From NCBI GenBank assembly GCA_023457935.1, contig JAEXBA010000028.1, forward strand, positions 1 to 60,114: a stretch of 60,114 bases of DNA, given 5' to 3'. Positions 7,998 through 16,997 of the stretch are shown here, one piece after another. The stretch comes from Bacteroidota bacterium. GTDB lineage: Bacteria; Bacteroidota; Bacteroidia; Flavobacteriales; Weeksellaceae. The notes beneath the pieces were generated by a model. It saw only the letters and a list, made by a program, of their open reading frames with translations. It ran no database searches and had not been told where the DNA came from. The translations under genes were made by a program, and so were the position numbers. Each line of letters opens with the position of its first letter. Position 1 is the first letter of the stretch.

Positions 7998-8945
7998 TTA
8001 TTGCGGTTTCACGCTTACAAAATCGGAAGGATTCTGCGAAAAGTTAAGTCTTTTCTCCACAGAAGTTTTCACCGTGTTTACCAATTCGTCGATAATTTTC
8101 TGCTTAAAGGTGGGCTTGTAATAAATAATGCTGATCTCCCGGTACGGATACGGTTTCCTGAAACGAAATACCTTTTCTTTCTGTTCCTCCGAAAGCTGCT
8201 GCGTGGCCAGTTCCGGTAGAATAGAGATTCCACCCACTTTATCCACCATCTGAACCAATGTATTGATATTGGACGCAAGAAAATCCAGATTTTTTGGTTT
8301 CAGCGTGTTTTCTTTAAGGTGACAGATGTTTTCGAACTGAGTTCTGAGGCAGTTTCCTTCTTCAAGAAGCCATACTTTTTCCTCATCAATTTCCTCAGGA
8401 ATCACATAGGTGTCTTTCTTGGTATTTTCATCGGAAGAATACAGCATCAGCTCTTCATTAAAAAGGAAATCCTGATAAAACTCCGAAGCCGAATCATAAG
8501 GTGTCGCGATGATTCCCGCATCCAGTTCGCCGGATTTCAGCGCTTTAATGATATTTTCGGTGGTCATTTCCTTAACATTCATCTCAATTTTCGGGTTTTT
8601 CTGAAGAAAATCGAAAATCTCACCCGGAAGAATATAGGTAGAAACCGTCGGAATAATACCGAGATTTATTTTTCCGCCCAGAATATTGTTGAGAAGATTG
8701 GCTTTATTTCTGAGTTCGTTAATAGAATCAACGATTGTTTTGGCGTGGTCGATGATCTGCACTCCAACATCGGTTGTCCGGATCGGATGCGTAGTTCTGT
8801 CGAAAATTTTTACATCCAGTTCATCCTCAAACTTCTGAATCATGGCGCTTAATGTTGGCTGCGTAATAAAACACGCCTGCGCTGCCTTCCCAAAATGCTT
8901 GTATTTGTCTACTGCGATAAGATATTCCAGTTGCTGAATATTCAT
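7998..8945 (-). CDS. oxyR: Peroxide-sensing LysR-type regulator OxyR
   Basis: A 315-residue LysR regulator. The winged helix-turn-helix lies at residues 1-60 (LEYLIAVDKYKHFGKAAQAC, TQPTLSAMIQKFEDELDV). The substrate-binding domain contains GNCLRTQFENICH, which places the two redox cysteines at residues 199 and 208, the same numbers as in E. coli OxyR. Oxidation by peroxide to a disulfide activates OxyR in characterised species. It is transcribed divergently from katA across a 112-bp gap, the classical arrangement for direct control of catalase. Confidence 0.93.
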   Translation of the reverse strand: MNIQQLEYLIAVDKYKHFGKAAQACFITQPTLSAMIQKFEDELDVKIFDRTTHPIRTTDVGVQIIDHAKTIVDSINELRNKANLLNNILGGKINLGIIPTVSTYILPGEIFDFLQKNPKIEMNVKEMTTENIIKALKSGELDAGIIATPYDSASEFYQDFLFNEELMLYSSDENTKKDTYVIPEEIDEEKVWLLEEGNCLRTQFENICHLKENTLKPKNLDFLASNINTLVQMVDKVGGISILPELATQQLSEEQKEKVFRFRKPYPYREISIIYYKPTFKQKIIDELVNTVKTSVEKRLNFSQNPSDFVSVKPQ

Positions 8946-8966
8946 ATTGATACATGTTATCTATTA

Positions 8967-8974
8967 CAAAGATA
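8967..8974 (-). promoter_or_regulatory. -7 element of the oxyR promoter
   Basis: TATCTTTG on the minus strand (TAnnTTTG), 22 bp before the oxyR ATG. No clear TTG is seen at the -33 position, as expected for an activator- or self-controlled promoter. Confidence 0.55.
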
Positions 8975-9029
8975 CGTTCTTTATGATGATATTAATCAGA
9001 ATTCACGACTTATTTTAAACCCGAAAACC

Positions 9030-9037
9030 TAAATTTG
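9030..9037 (+). promoter_or_regulatory. -7 element of the katA promoter
   Basis: TAAATTTG, 20 bp before the katA ATG. There is no good TTG 20 nt upstream, which would fit a promoter that depends on OxyR bound in the 8975-9029 interval (inference). Confidence 0.6.
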
Positions 9038-9057
9038 TACAGCGCTAACTAAAGATT

Positions 9058-10545
9058 ATGGAAAACAATAAGCTTACAAGACCTTCAGGTTCACCCTATT
9101 TTGAACATCAGGATTCGCAGACGGTTGGAGAAAGAGGCCCTGTTTTACTTCAGGATTTCATTCTTCAGGAAAATCTTGCTCATTTTGTACGGGAAAGGAT
9201 TCCGGAGCGTGTCGTTCATGCAAAAGGAACGGGTGCTTACGGAAAATTTACTGTAACACACGACATTTCACAGTATACAAAGGCGAAACTTTTTTCGAAA
9301 GTCGGAAATTCCTGTAAAATATTTGCACGCTTTTCCACAGTTGGCGGCGAAAAAGGAAGCGCCGATACCGCCAGAGATCCGCGCGGTTTTGCTCTGAAAT
9401 TCTACACCGAAGACGGAAACTGGGATCTTGTGGGAAATAACACGCCGGTTTTCTTTGTCAAGGACGCGAAAAAATTTCCGGATTTCATCCATACTCAGAA
9501 AAGAGTTCCGAAAACCAATCTGAAAAGCGCTACGATGATGTGGGATTTCTGGAGTCTGAACCCGGAATCGCTCCATCAGGTTCTGATCTTAATGTCGGAC
9601 CGCGGTACACCACACGGTTACAGACACATGCACGGTTTTGGAAGTCATACTTTTTCAATGATCAATGCGGAAAATGAAAGAGTCTGGGTGAAATTTCATT
9701 TCAGAACAAAACAGGGAATAAAGAATTTCAACAACGAGGAAGCCATAAAAATGGCTGGCGAAAATGCTGACTTTGCGCAGGAAGATCTTTGCAAAGCCAT
9801 TGAAGAAGGCAATTTCCCGAAATGGACACTTTACATTCAGATAATGACCGAAGAACAGTCCAAAGAATTCCGCTGGAATCCATTTGACATTACCAAGGTT
9901 TGGTTTCATGATGATTTTCCGCTTATTGAAGTCGGCGAAATGGAACTCAATGAAATTCCAGCCAACTATTTTGCGCATGTGGAACAGGCGGCTTTCTCAC
10001 CCGCAAATCTTGTCAACGGAATCAGTTTTTCTCCGGACAAAATGCTTCAGGGCAGACTTTTTTCTTATCCTGACGCGCACCGCTACCGGTTGGGAGTAAA
10101 CGCTCATCTTCTCGAAGTAAACCGCTGCCCTTTTGCGGTTCATAATTATCAGCGTGATGGATTTATGGCAGATTCCAAAGATTATCATGATGCACCAAAC
10201 TATCATCCAAACAGTTTCGACAGCATCAAGCCAGATCCGGAATATAAAAATTTTGAATACGAAATCGACAGCAATAAAGTGGCCAACTTCAACCGCAATG
10301 AGTTTGATGACGACCATTACACGCAGCCTGGATTACTGTATACGAAAGCGATGAATCAGGAAGACCGCGACCGTCTTGTTCATAATATCATCGAGAGCAT
10401 GAAAGGAATTGACGGGCCGAAAAGAGAAGACATCATCAACCGACAGCTTTGCCATTTTTTCCGCGCAAATATTGAGCTGGGAATGAAAATAGCCGCCGGT
10501 TTACAGATAAATATTAACCTGGACATGATGAATCATGCGAAATAA
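9058..10545 (+). CDS. katA: Clade 3 type heme catalase
   Basis: A 495-residue small-subunit monofunctional catalase, converting hydrogen peroxide to water and oxygen. The distal histidine is H54 (RVVHAKGTGAYG) and the distal asparagine is in GNNTP at 127-128. The heme-contact block FARFSTVGGEKGSADTARDPRG is at about 89-110. The proximal heme ligand is Y337 in RLFSYPDAHRYRLG. There is no signal peptide, so it is cytoplasmic. The length is that of small-subunit catalases (about 480-500). Divergent from oxyR and followed by its own terminator. Confidence 0.97.
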   Translation: MENNKLTRPSGSPYFEHQDSQTVGERGPVLLQDFILQENLAHFVRERIPERVVHAKGTGAYGKFTVTHDISQYTKAKLFSKVGNSCKIFARFSTVGGEKGSADTARDPRGFALKFYTEDGNWDLVGNNTPVFFVKDAKKFPDFIHTQKRVPKTNLKSATMMWDFWSLNPESLHQVLILMSDRGTPHGYRHMHGFGSHTFSMINAENERVWVKFHFRTKQGIKNFNNEEAIKMAGENADFAQEDLCKAIEEGNFPKWTLYIQIMTEEQSKEFRWNPFDITKVWFHDDFPLIEVGEMELNEIPANYFAHVEQAAFSPANLVNGISFSPDKMLQGRLFSYPDAHRYRLGVNAHLLEVNRCPFAVHNYQRDGFMADSKDYHDAPNYHPNSFDSIKPDPEYKNFEYEIDSNKVANFNRNEFDDDHYTQPGLLYTKAMNQEDRDRLVHNIIESMKGIDGPKREDIINRQLCHFFRANIELGMKIAAGLQININLDMMNHAK

Positions 10546-10575
10546 TTAAAAATTTCCGTCTAAATTTGAGATTCA

Positions 10576-10606
10576 GGGAAAAATCAGGTGTTTTTCCCTT
10601 TTTTAT
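10576..10606 (+). terminator. Terminator of katA
   Basis: GGGAAAAA (10576-10583) pairs with TTTTTCCC (10591-10598) and is followed by TTTTTT. About 30 bp after the catalase stop. Confidence 0.85.
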
Positions 10607-10663
10607 TTTAACAGAAAACGCTAATTTGCACAACAAATACTAAAATCACATTCATAACCAATT

Positions 10664-11431
10664 ATGACGTTCAATAATTTAATTTGTGAGAAAGAAAACC
10701 GGATTGCCGTTATTACTATTAACCGTCCGCAGGCACTCAACGCTCTGAATAAGGAAACCATCGCAGAACTCAGCAGCGCATTCACCGAATTTGAAAAAGA
10801 TGCTGAAGTACGCGCAATCATTCTGACAGGAAGTGGTGAAAAGTCTTTTGTAGCCGGCGCAGACATCAAGGAATTCAGTGATTTTGGTACTGCAAAAGCA
10901 GAAGAACTGGCCAGAAACGGTCAGGAAATTCTTTTCAATAAGATCGAAAATCTTAAGAAACCCGTAATTGCCGCAGTAAACGGTTTCGCCCTGGGTGGCG
11001 GCCTTGAACTCGCCATGTCATGTCACATCCGTTATGCGTCAGAGAATGCAAAGCTGGGTCTTCCGGAAGTTACACTCGGACTGATTCCTGGATACGGCGG
11101 AACACAGAGACTGCCGCAGCTCGTTGGGAAAGGCCTTGCAAATGAGCTGATTTTTTCAGCCAAAATGATTCCTGCGCAGCGGGCCAAAGAGATTGGTTTG
11201 GTAAATGAAGTTTTCCCATTGGATGAACTGCTGACCAAAACCCGTGAGCTTGCGGGAACCATCGCAAACAACTCACCGATGGCGATCAGCAAAGCTATTA
11301 CCGCTGTAAATCTGAACGGAACAGGCGAAGGTTTTGAAAGGGAAATTAAGTCCTTCGGAGAACTTTTCGAAATGGACGACAAGAAGGAAGGCGTAGTTGC
11401 TTTTCTTGAAAAAAGAAAGCCGAATTTTTAA
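10664..11431 (+). CDS. Enoyl-CoA hydratase (crotonase family)
   Basis: A 255-residue crotonase-fold enzyme that hydrates trans-2-enoyl-CoA. The oxyanion-hole segments are FVAGADIKEF (about 62-71) and ALGGGLELAMSCH. The two catalytic glutamates are present at E115 (GGGLELA) and E135 (LGLPEVTLGL), 20 residues apart as in rat enoyl-CoA hydratase. This argues for true hydratase activity rather than an isomerase. The start MTFNNLICEK is normal for the family. A role in fatty-acid or amino-acid beta-oxidation is inferred; no other beta-oxidation gene is adjacent. Confidence 0.92.
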   Translation: MTFNNLICEKENRIAVITINRPQALNALNKETIAELSSAFTEFEKDAEVRAIILTGSGEKSFVAGADIKEFSDFGTAKAEELARNGQEILFNKIENLKKPVIAAVNGFALGGGLELAMSCHIRYASENAKLGLPEVTLGLIPGYGGTQRLPQLVGKGLANELIFSAKMIPAQRAKEIGLVNEVFPLDELLTKTRELAGTIANNSPMAISKAITAVNLNGTGEGFEREIKSFGELFEMDDKKEGVVAFLEKRKPNF

Positions 11432-11522
11432 TAAATATCAAAAGCTGGATAATTTTTTTCAACCTTACGCCGTTATGTAATGAATAGGGCGGTTGATACA
11501 GCAAAGTTCGGCGAAACATTTA

Positions 11523-11954
11523 ATGAGTTATACCAAGTTTGACATTGCCTATCTCAAAATGGCCAAGGAATGGGCAAAGCTTTCTTACTGCCAGAGAAAA
11601 CAGGTAGGCGCACTGATTGTTAAAGACCGGATGATTATTTCTGACGGCTTCAACGGCACCCCTTCCGGTTTTGAAAACAAATGCGAAGATGAAGAAGGAA
11701 AGACGCACTGGTACGTACTGCATGCCGAAGCCAATGCGATTCTGAAGCTCGCAAGCTCCACACAGTCGGCCAAAGGAGCCACACTTTATCTTACACTCTC
11801 GCCCTGTAAAGAATGCAGCAAACTGGTTCTGCAGGCAGGAATCACAAAACTGGTTTACATCAATCAGTATTCAGATTTTGAAGGCGTTTCTTTCCTTCAG
11901 AATCATGGGATTGAAGTAGTAAACATCTCCGAAGAAGATTTGGAAAAAAATTAA
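11523..11954 (+). CDS. dCMP deaminase (ComEB-type)
   Basis: A 143-residue zinc deaminase converting dCMP to dUMP for dTTP synthesis. The zinc and catalytic site are HAE (H68, E70) and PCKEC (C95, C98). The substrate-binding NGTPSGFENKCED (about 44-56) distinguishes dCMP deaminases from cytidine or tRNA deaminases. The ATG at 11523 is chosen because MSYTKFDIAYLKMAKEWA is the usual N-terminus; an in-frame TTG at 11493 would add ten poorly conserved residues. It is followed after 21 bp by xerD, likely co-transcribed. Confidence 0.93.
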   Translation: MSYTKFDIAYLKMAKEWAKLSYCQRKQVGALIVKDRMIISDGFNGTPSGFENKCEDEEGKTHWYVLHAEANAILKLASSTQSAKGATLYLTLSPCKECSKLVLQAGITKLVYINQYSDFEGVSFLQNHGIEVVNISEEDLEKN

Positions 11955-11975
11955 AAACACATAAAAACACACAAA

Positions 11976-12881
11976 ATGATGAATTGGGAAGAAAAAATTA
12001 AAGATTTTGAGAACTTTCTCAGGTTTGAGAGGAATTTCTCCGACAACACTCTGGATGCATATCTCCGTGACATCCGCAAACTTCAGGATTACGCAAATAC
12101 ACAGCTGCTGGTTGGTCCGGAAGAAATTACATACGAACAGCTTCAGGAATATCTTTTTCAGCTTTCAAAACAGAAATTCAGCGAGCGCTCACAGGCGAGA
12201 TGGGTTTCTTCAATCAAAGCTTTTTTCCGTTATCTGCTGGAAGATGAAATCCGCGAAGACAATCCTTCCGGACTGCTGGAAGGGCCAAAACTGGGTCTTT
12301 ACCTTCCCGATACACTGAGCTTTGAAGATGTTGAAAGAATAATTGCAGCGATTGATGTTTCCACTGATCTTGGCAAAAGAAACCTCTGCATGATTGAGGT
12401 TCTGTACGGTTGCGGACTCCGCGTTTCCGAACTGATCGACCTGAAAATTTCCAACATCAATTTCAAGGAAAACTATCTTAAAGTAGACGGTAAAGGTGAC
12501 AAAACGCGCTTTGTACCGCTTGCTGAATATACGGCCAAACTTCTTCAGGATTATATTGCCAATGTGCGTTCCGGATATAAAATCAACAAGAAATGTGAAG
12601 ACATTCTGTTTCTGAACAGCCGCGGATCTTCCATGTCTAGAGTGATTGTTTTCATTATCATTAAAGAACTTACTGAAAAAGCTGGAATCAGCAAGAAAAT
12701 TTCGCCGCACACTTTCAGGCATTCATTTGCAACTCATCTGCTTCAAAACGGCGCTGATTTAAGGTATATTCAGGAAATGCTGGGCCATTCTTCCATTACA
12801 ACTACCGAAATTTATACACACCTTAAGACTGATGAACTCCGTGATGTCATTCTGAATTACCATCCGCGGAACATTTCTTAA
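11976..12881 (+). CDS. xerD: Site-specific tyrosine recombinase XerD
   Basis: A 301-residue recombinase. The N-terminal SAM-like core-binding domain is about 5-95. The catalytic domain is about 110-295 with all active residues: R149 (GCGLRVSEL), K173 (DGKGDKTR), H245 and R248 (SPHTFRHSFATH), H271 (LGHSSITTT) and nucleophile Y280 (EIYTHL). It resolves chromosome dimers at dif together with XerC in most bacteria. The small distance to the dCMP deaminase and to the Nudix gene (6 bp) suggests a housekeeping operon, not a mobile-element integrase. Confidence 0.94.
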   Translation: MMNWEEKIKDFENFLRFERNFSDNTLDAYLRDIRKLQDYANTQLLVGPEEITYEQLQEYLFQLSKQKFSERSQARWVSSIKAFFRYLLEDEIREDNPSGLLEGPKLGLYLPDTLSFEDVERIIAAIDVSTDLGKRNLCMIEVLYGCGLRVSELIDLKISNINFKENYLKVDGKGDKTRFVPLAEYTAKLLQDYIANVRSGYKINKKCEDILFLNSRGSSMSRVIVFIIIKELTEKAGISKKISPHTFRHSFATHLLQNGADLRYIQEMLGHSSITTTEIYTHLKTDELRDVILNYHPRNIS

Positions 12882-12887
12882 AACTTA

Positions 12888-13400
12888 ATGGAAAAGCTGG
12901 ACTTCTGCCCGAAATGTGGCGAAAAAACCCTCAACTGGGATAACGAAAAAAAGTGGAGCTGCAACTGTGGCTTCACTCTTTTTAATAATGTCGCCGGAGC
13001 AGTGGCAGTGGTAATCAGGTGCGGAGATGAAGTTTTTTTCACCCGGAGAAATCAGGAACCCAAAAAGGGCAGACTGGATCTGGCCGGAGGATTTGTTGAT
13101 CCAAAAGAAAGCGCAGAAACAACTTGCGAACGCGAACTTTTTGAAGAACTTCAGCTGAAAATTGAACCAGCGAAACTGAAATATCTGGCAAGCTTACCCA
13201 ACGTTTACCATTACAAAGGAATTGATTACAATACGCTGGATCTCTTCTACGAATATGAGATTTCAGAAAAATTTGATTCGGTTCTTGAACTGTCGGAAAT
13301 CTCTGAAGCCGTTTGGGTTAAAATTTCTGAGATCAACACAGACGATATCGCTTTCGATTCTCAAAAAATATTTTTCAGGCAGTATCAGAAAAATCAGTAG
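12888..13400 (+). CDS. Nudix hydrolase with N-terminal zinc ribbon
   Basis: A 170-residue protein. Residues 7-27 hold a CxxC...CxC zinc ribbon (CPKCGEK ... WSCNCGF). The Nudix box G-x5-E-x7-REL-FEE-L runs from about residue 68 to 88 (GGFVDPKESAETTCERELFE), with all metal-binding glutamates intact. The architecture resembles NudC/ADP-ribose-type Nudix proteins, but the NADH pyrophosphatase motif is not evident, so the substrate is not assigned. It begins 6 bp after xerD and overlaps the convergent heme-binding gene by 7 bp. Confidence 0.88.
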   Translation: MEKLDFCPKCGEKTLNWDNEKKWSCNCGFTLFNNVAGAVAVVIRCGDEVFFTRRNQEPKKGRLDLAGGFVDPKESAETTCERELFEELQLKIEPAKLKYLASLPNVYHYKGIDYNTLDLFYEYEISEKFDSVLELSEISEAVWVKISEINTDDIAFDSQKIFFRQYQKNQ

Positions 13401-13852
13401 GTACCGGAATCCAGAATCTGCTGCAGATAATCCGTCAGCAGTTTTCGCTGAGCTGCCGACAGTTTTGCTTCTTCGTGATACACCACATAACCGGGCATCG
13501 GCATTTTACCGTCGTTCACCTGATCTGCCGCTTTCTGCAGCATACTTTTTTTCAGGTATTGATTATAGCTGCCCCAAACAGAAAAATTAAGGTGTTCGCG
13601 CCCTTCATTTACGTGATGCTTTACCGACCAGGAAATCGGAGCGACGTACGCATAATCCGGATATTCGGTTTCGTTGGAATGACAGTCGTAGCATGAATTT
13701 TTCAGAATCTCACTTACATTCGGCGGCGTCTGCATCACATCAACAAAATTGATTTTCCGGTCCACCGGCGGATTGGTTCGGTCTACAGGAACAAGCTGAA
13801 TTACAGCAAAGACCGATATGACCAAGAGAATAATTTTTAACGCTTTTTTCAT
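13394..13852 (-). CDS. Membrane-anchored heme-binding domain protein
   Basis: A 152-residue protein with an N-terminal membrane anchor or signal (residues 4-20, KALKIILLVISVFAVIQ) and a single c-type heme motif CYDCH (C54, C57, H58). It is followed by the SNETEYPDY and WSVKHHVNEGREHLNFSVW blocks typical of the Haem_bd family (PF14376). A distal methionine could be one of MPMPGY. It faces the periplasm. It begins 2 bp after the Ig-like lipoprotein gene, so the two share an operon. The electron partner is unknown. Confidence 0.85.
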   Translation of the reverse strand: MKKALKIILLVISVFAVIQLVPVDRTNPPVDRKINFVDVMQTPPNVSEILKNSCYDCHSNETEYPDYAYVAPISWSVKHHVNEGREHLNFSVWGSYNQYLKKSMLQKAADQVNDGKMPMPGYVVYHEEAKLSAAQRKLLTDYLQQILDSGTY

Positions 13853-13854
13853 AA

Positions 13855-15618
13855 TTACCGTGAACCCGGCCGGATTTGCTGACGGGTTTCGGACTTATTG
13901 ATTTCGACCGGAACATTTCGGTCCGCAGGCGGTGTTGTACGGCTGTCTGTAGCTGGCCTTTCGGTACCGGAAGTGTTGGCAGGTATCGCTGTAACATTTA
14001 GTTTTCGGGTATCCTTGAGATCCCAGTCTTCTACCATTTCCCACAATGGCCTGACATTCACTTTCTTATAGAAAATATAGGATTCTTCAGCAAAAATACC
14101 GTTGATAAAGTCGGCCCTGTCCCAGTAATTATTGCCGTTACTGTCGGAAAGCAGGCGTACGTAATATTCGCCAGGCTTCACAATCGGGAATTTCACTTCT
14201 GCATCCGAAGTATATTTGCTGTACATTATCTTTTCTTCTGAAGAAAGCAGCTGCACCCAAAAATTTCCTTCAGGTTTATTGCTTAAGCGAACTGTAAAGC
14301 TACCGTAATTCTGGATACGGTCTCCTTCAAAATCGAAACGCTTGGAAACGGCATTGCTTTCATAAAATGAATGAACACTGGATTTTGGAAGCGTAAGGCG
14401 GTATTTCTGGCCTTCTTTAAACTCGGAAGAAATTACAATTTCATACGGATTACTCTCTGAAATTCTTGCGGAAAAACTCTGGACGGTTATGCTGTCCTGC
14501 GTCAGCGTCCATTTGTCGGGCTCAATGCGGTCGATAATGTAATTTGAAGTCAGTTTCAAATCGCTGCGCGGCGGAATCTGTGCTCCCATATCGTTGTTGA
14601 TTACCATTTCATTTTTTTCGTTCATCCGGTAAAAAAGCGATACCGTATCTTGTTTTCCTTCAGCAGAATAACCCAAACGCAGGTTTTCGTTCTCAGTAAT
14701 GCCGATGTTCTGTGCTTTGGCGTCAAACCAAATCCGAACGGAATCGGATCTTGGCTGTTGAGTTACCTTAAATTCTTTCAGTTTTTCATTTACACTGTGA
14801 ACTTCCACTTTCTCCGGATTTCCTTCAAAAAGCATCAGAACACCTCCGGGCATTTCTTTCATTTCCTTATATTTAAAAGGAATTTTTGACGGATACATGC
14901 TGATCCGCATTCCGGAAACTGCTTCTTCAAGTACCAGAATATCTTTACTAAATCCGACGCTTTCATTCTGGGCATCAAATACAGAGTTGCCGTTTTCGTC
15001 ATCAAAAGCGATGATCCGGTATTTCCCCGGGGCAAGATAATTCAGTTCGAAGTAACCGTCGGTATCTACTTTTGTGATATAATACGGTTTCTGCTTATAG
15101 TCAATGGAATCGGAATCCTTAAAAAGTCCTACTACGCGGTTTGCTTTGTCGCTAGGCGGCTTAATGGTGTATGCATTGGAAACTTCGCCCGAAACATACA
15201 GACTGTCAATTTTGTCACCGGTGGAAAATGCATAGTTAAAATACGGCAGCGGATTGCCTTCGTTATTATCCTGAATGGCATTTCCGAAGTTAAAACTGTA
15301 GGTGGTATTGGCCTGAAGCGTGTCTTCCCACTGTATGCTCACAAACTTTGTTGAAAGGTTGGCCGGAAGTACTTTTTTGATTCTTTTGATGGGCGGAGAA
15401 ACAATGAAATTTTTCTGAAATTCCTTCAGTGTTACATATTCATCAAAGTCCAGGCGGAGTTCATGGATATTGAGCGGAACATTGGTTCGCGGACTGTCGA
15501 TATTCGAACCCAGAAAAGTAGGCGCTATCGTATCCTTATCGCCACCAACGGGCGAACCCACTCTGGCACAGGAATACAGCAATACTGCCAAAATAAACAG
15601 CTGAAAAAACCTTTTCAT
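13855..15618 (-). CDS. Ig-like domain lipoprotein
   Basis: A 587-residue lipoprotein: signal peptide with lipobox LLYSC (Cys 17), followed by an SbsA-type Ig-like domain (TIAPTFLGSNIDSPRTNVPLNI ... LRLDFDEYVTL) found in many Bacteroidota envelope proteins. Further beta-rich repeats follow (GYFELNYLAPGKYRIIAFDD and PGEYYVRLLSDSNGNNYWD are two similar prealbumin-like modules). The C-terminus is a proline/threonine-rich tail. The ATG at 15618 is favoured over a GTG at 15633, because a TAnnTTTG element overlaps that GTG. Probably an outer-membrane surface or periplasmic protein; exact role unknown. Confidence 0.85.
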   Translation of the reverse strand: MKRFFQLFILAVLLYSCARVGSPVGGDKDTIAPTFLGSNIDSPRTNVPLNIHELRLDFDEYVTLKEFQKNFIVSPPIKRIKKVLPANLSTKFVSIQWEDTLQANTTYSFNFGNAIQDNNEGNPLPYFNYAFSTGDKIDSLYVSGEVSNAYTIKPPSDKANRVVGLFKDSDSIDYKQKPYYITKVDTDGYFELNYLAPGKYRIIAFDDENGNSVFDAQNESVGFSKDILVLEEAVSGMRISMYPSKIPFKYKEMKEMPGGVLMLFEGNPEKVEVHSVNEKLKEFKVTQQPRSDSVRIWFDAKAQNIGITENENLRLGYSAEGKQDTVSLFYRMNEKNEMVINNDMGAQIPPRSDLKLTSNYIIDRIEPDKWTLTQDSITVQSFSARISESNPYEIVISSEFKEGQKYRLTLPKSSVHSFYESNAVSKRFDFEGDRIQNYGSFTVRLSNKPEGNFWVQLLSSEEKIMYSKYTSDAEVKFPIVKPGEYYVRLLSDSNGNNYWDRADFINGIFAEESYIFYKKVNVRPLWEMVEDWDLKDTRKLNVTAIPANTSGTERPATDSRTTPPADRNVPVEINKSETRQQIRPGSR

Positions 15619-15632
15619 GAAAGAAGTTTGCA

Positions 15633-15640
15633 CAAATGTA
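15633..15640 (-). promoter_or_regulatory. -7 element inside the end of the serine hydrolase gene region
   Basis: TACATTTG on the minus strand, with TTG 21 nt upstream. It lies 14 bp before the ATG of the Ig-like lipoprotein and decides that start. Confidence 0.5.
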
Positions 15641-15644
15641 AGAT

Positions 15645-16901
15645 TTATTCATCAGAAACGGCAATCGAATCATGCTCGGCTGCCATGCTGTCCGTTTCAC
15701 CCAATGCCGCTCTCAGGCGGTCTTTCTCAAGGGGAAAATCTTCAAAAAGTCCTGCGAGGGAAAGTGATGAAAATACACTCCGCGAAAATTTATTACCAAT
15801 AGCGATAATAGTAACATCAGACTTCAGCAAATGTGCAAAAACCGAATTCGTACCATGCCACCAACCGGTATGGTAAGTCAGTTTTTCACCGTTATCATAC
15901 ACTTTCATACGGAAACCCAAACCATAATTCTTCACGCCGGGTTTTTCGTTGCTGTACGGCGTGAATACCATATCCATCAGGTCTTTACGCAGAAAATTAT
16001 CGGCGTACATTGCCTTGGAAAAATTGAAAAGATCCTTTGGGGTGGTGTAAACATTCTTATCACCGTAAATTAAATCCAGGCGGTCAAGCGGATGAGCACT
16101 CGGGCCCCGGTGGTAGAAAGATTTAGAGGCGGTTGCAATATCTTTTTCCTGAAAAATAAATGTATTCTTCATTTTCAGGGGATCGAAAACCATCTGTTTA
16201 ATTGCTTCGTGGAAAGGCGTACCGGTAACCTTCTCGATAATGAGTGCAAGCAGCGCAAAATTAGTGTTGCAGTATACAAATCCGGTATCAGGTGCGCGCG
16301 TTACCGGCGGCTCATATTTCACCATCAGATTAACGATATCCTGATTGGTAAGAAATGCCTTTGCCAGTTCCGGAGCATTCGGTTCAATATGGTCAATAAA
16401 GTATTCGTATTTCGGGAGGCCGCTTCTCTGGTTCAGCAGTGTTTTCACCGTAACTCCTGAATACGGAAAACCCGGAAAAAATTTAGCGATATCATCGTCC
16501 AGCTTCAGGCGTCCGGCTTCTACCAGTTTGAGCGTTGCCATTGCCGTAAGGGTTTTGCTGATCGACGCTACATGAAGCGGAACGTCGTCGCTGATTGGTT
16601 TTACACCATTGTCGATCGCATAGCCGCGGTATTTTTCGTACAGAATTTTGTCGCCTTTCGCCACCAGAAAACCGCCCCACAGATCACCGCCTTCCCAGAT
16701 GGTTCTGTAATATTTATCGATAACCTGAACGATGGAATCCCGGTTTTCAAGCCGGCTTTCTTTGCTGGTGAAAACATCATCAAGATCAACATTGCTGAAA
16801 CTGGGAAGTTTTGTAGTTTTCTCCTCGATGTACTCTCCTTCCTTCTTACAGGAGAAAAGAAGCAGTGACAGGAAAAGGAACATTATAAATTTTACCTTCA
16901 T
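15645..16901 (-). CDS. Beta-lactamase family serine hydrolase (lipoprotein)
   Basis: A 418-residue protein of the PF00144 class (class C beta-lactamase / D-Ala-D-Ala peptidase-like esterases). Lipobox LLFSC (Cys 18) anchors it to a membrane. The active-site triad is present: S113-x-x-K116 (VASISKTLTA), Y210-x-N212 (YCNTNFA) and the HTG box in TYHTGWWHG. Family members include esterases and peptidases; lactamase activity cannot be assumed. The tail DSMAAEHDSIAVSDE is acidic and unusual. The Ig-like lipoprotein follows at 26 bp. Confidence 0.88.
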   Translation of the reverse strand: MKVKFIMFLFLSLLLFSCKKEGEYIEEKTTKLPSFSNVDLDDVFTSKESRLENRDSIVQVIDKYYRTIWEGGDLWGGFLVAKGDKILYEKYRGYAIDNGVKPISDDVPLHVASISKTLTAMATLKLVEAGRLKLDDDIAKFFPGFPYSGVTVKTLLNQRSGLPKYEYFIDHIEPNAPELAKAFLTNQDIVNLMVKYEPPVTRAPDTGFVYCNTNFALLALIIEKVTGTPFHEAIKQMVFDPLKMKNTFIFQEKDIATASKSFYHRGPSAHPLDRLDLIYGDKNVYTTPKDLFNFSKAMYADNFLRKDLMDMVFTPYSNEKPGVKNYGLGFRMKVYDNGEKLTYHTGWWHGTNSVFAHLLKSDVTIIAIGNKFSRSVFSSLSLAGLFEDFPLEKDRLRAALGETDSMAAEHDSIAVSDE

Positions 16902-16997
16902 ATTTTCTTCAAACGGAAGGCAATTTACAGAATTCTGAAAAAAATGCTTTAGGACTGAACGGATATTAAGATTTTTTTAACAGCCTAAGAAATCAGC

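Noticed and set aside
11493..11522. TTG start for the dCMP deaminase
   Set aside because: Ten added residues unlike the family; the ATG at 11523 gives the standard N-terminus.
11976..12881. Possible phage or element integrase
   Set aside because: Length, full catalytic set and housekeeping neighbours fit chromosomal XerD; no att-like repeats or mobile genes are near.
15645..16901. Antibiotic-resistance beta-lactamase
   Set aside because: The PF00144 fold and motifs are shared with esterases and peptidases; the lipoprotein anchor and context do not show beta-lactamase function.
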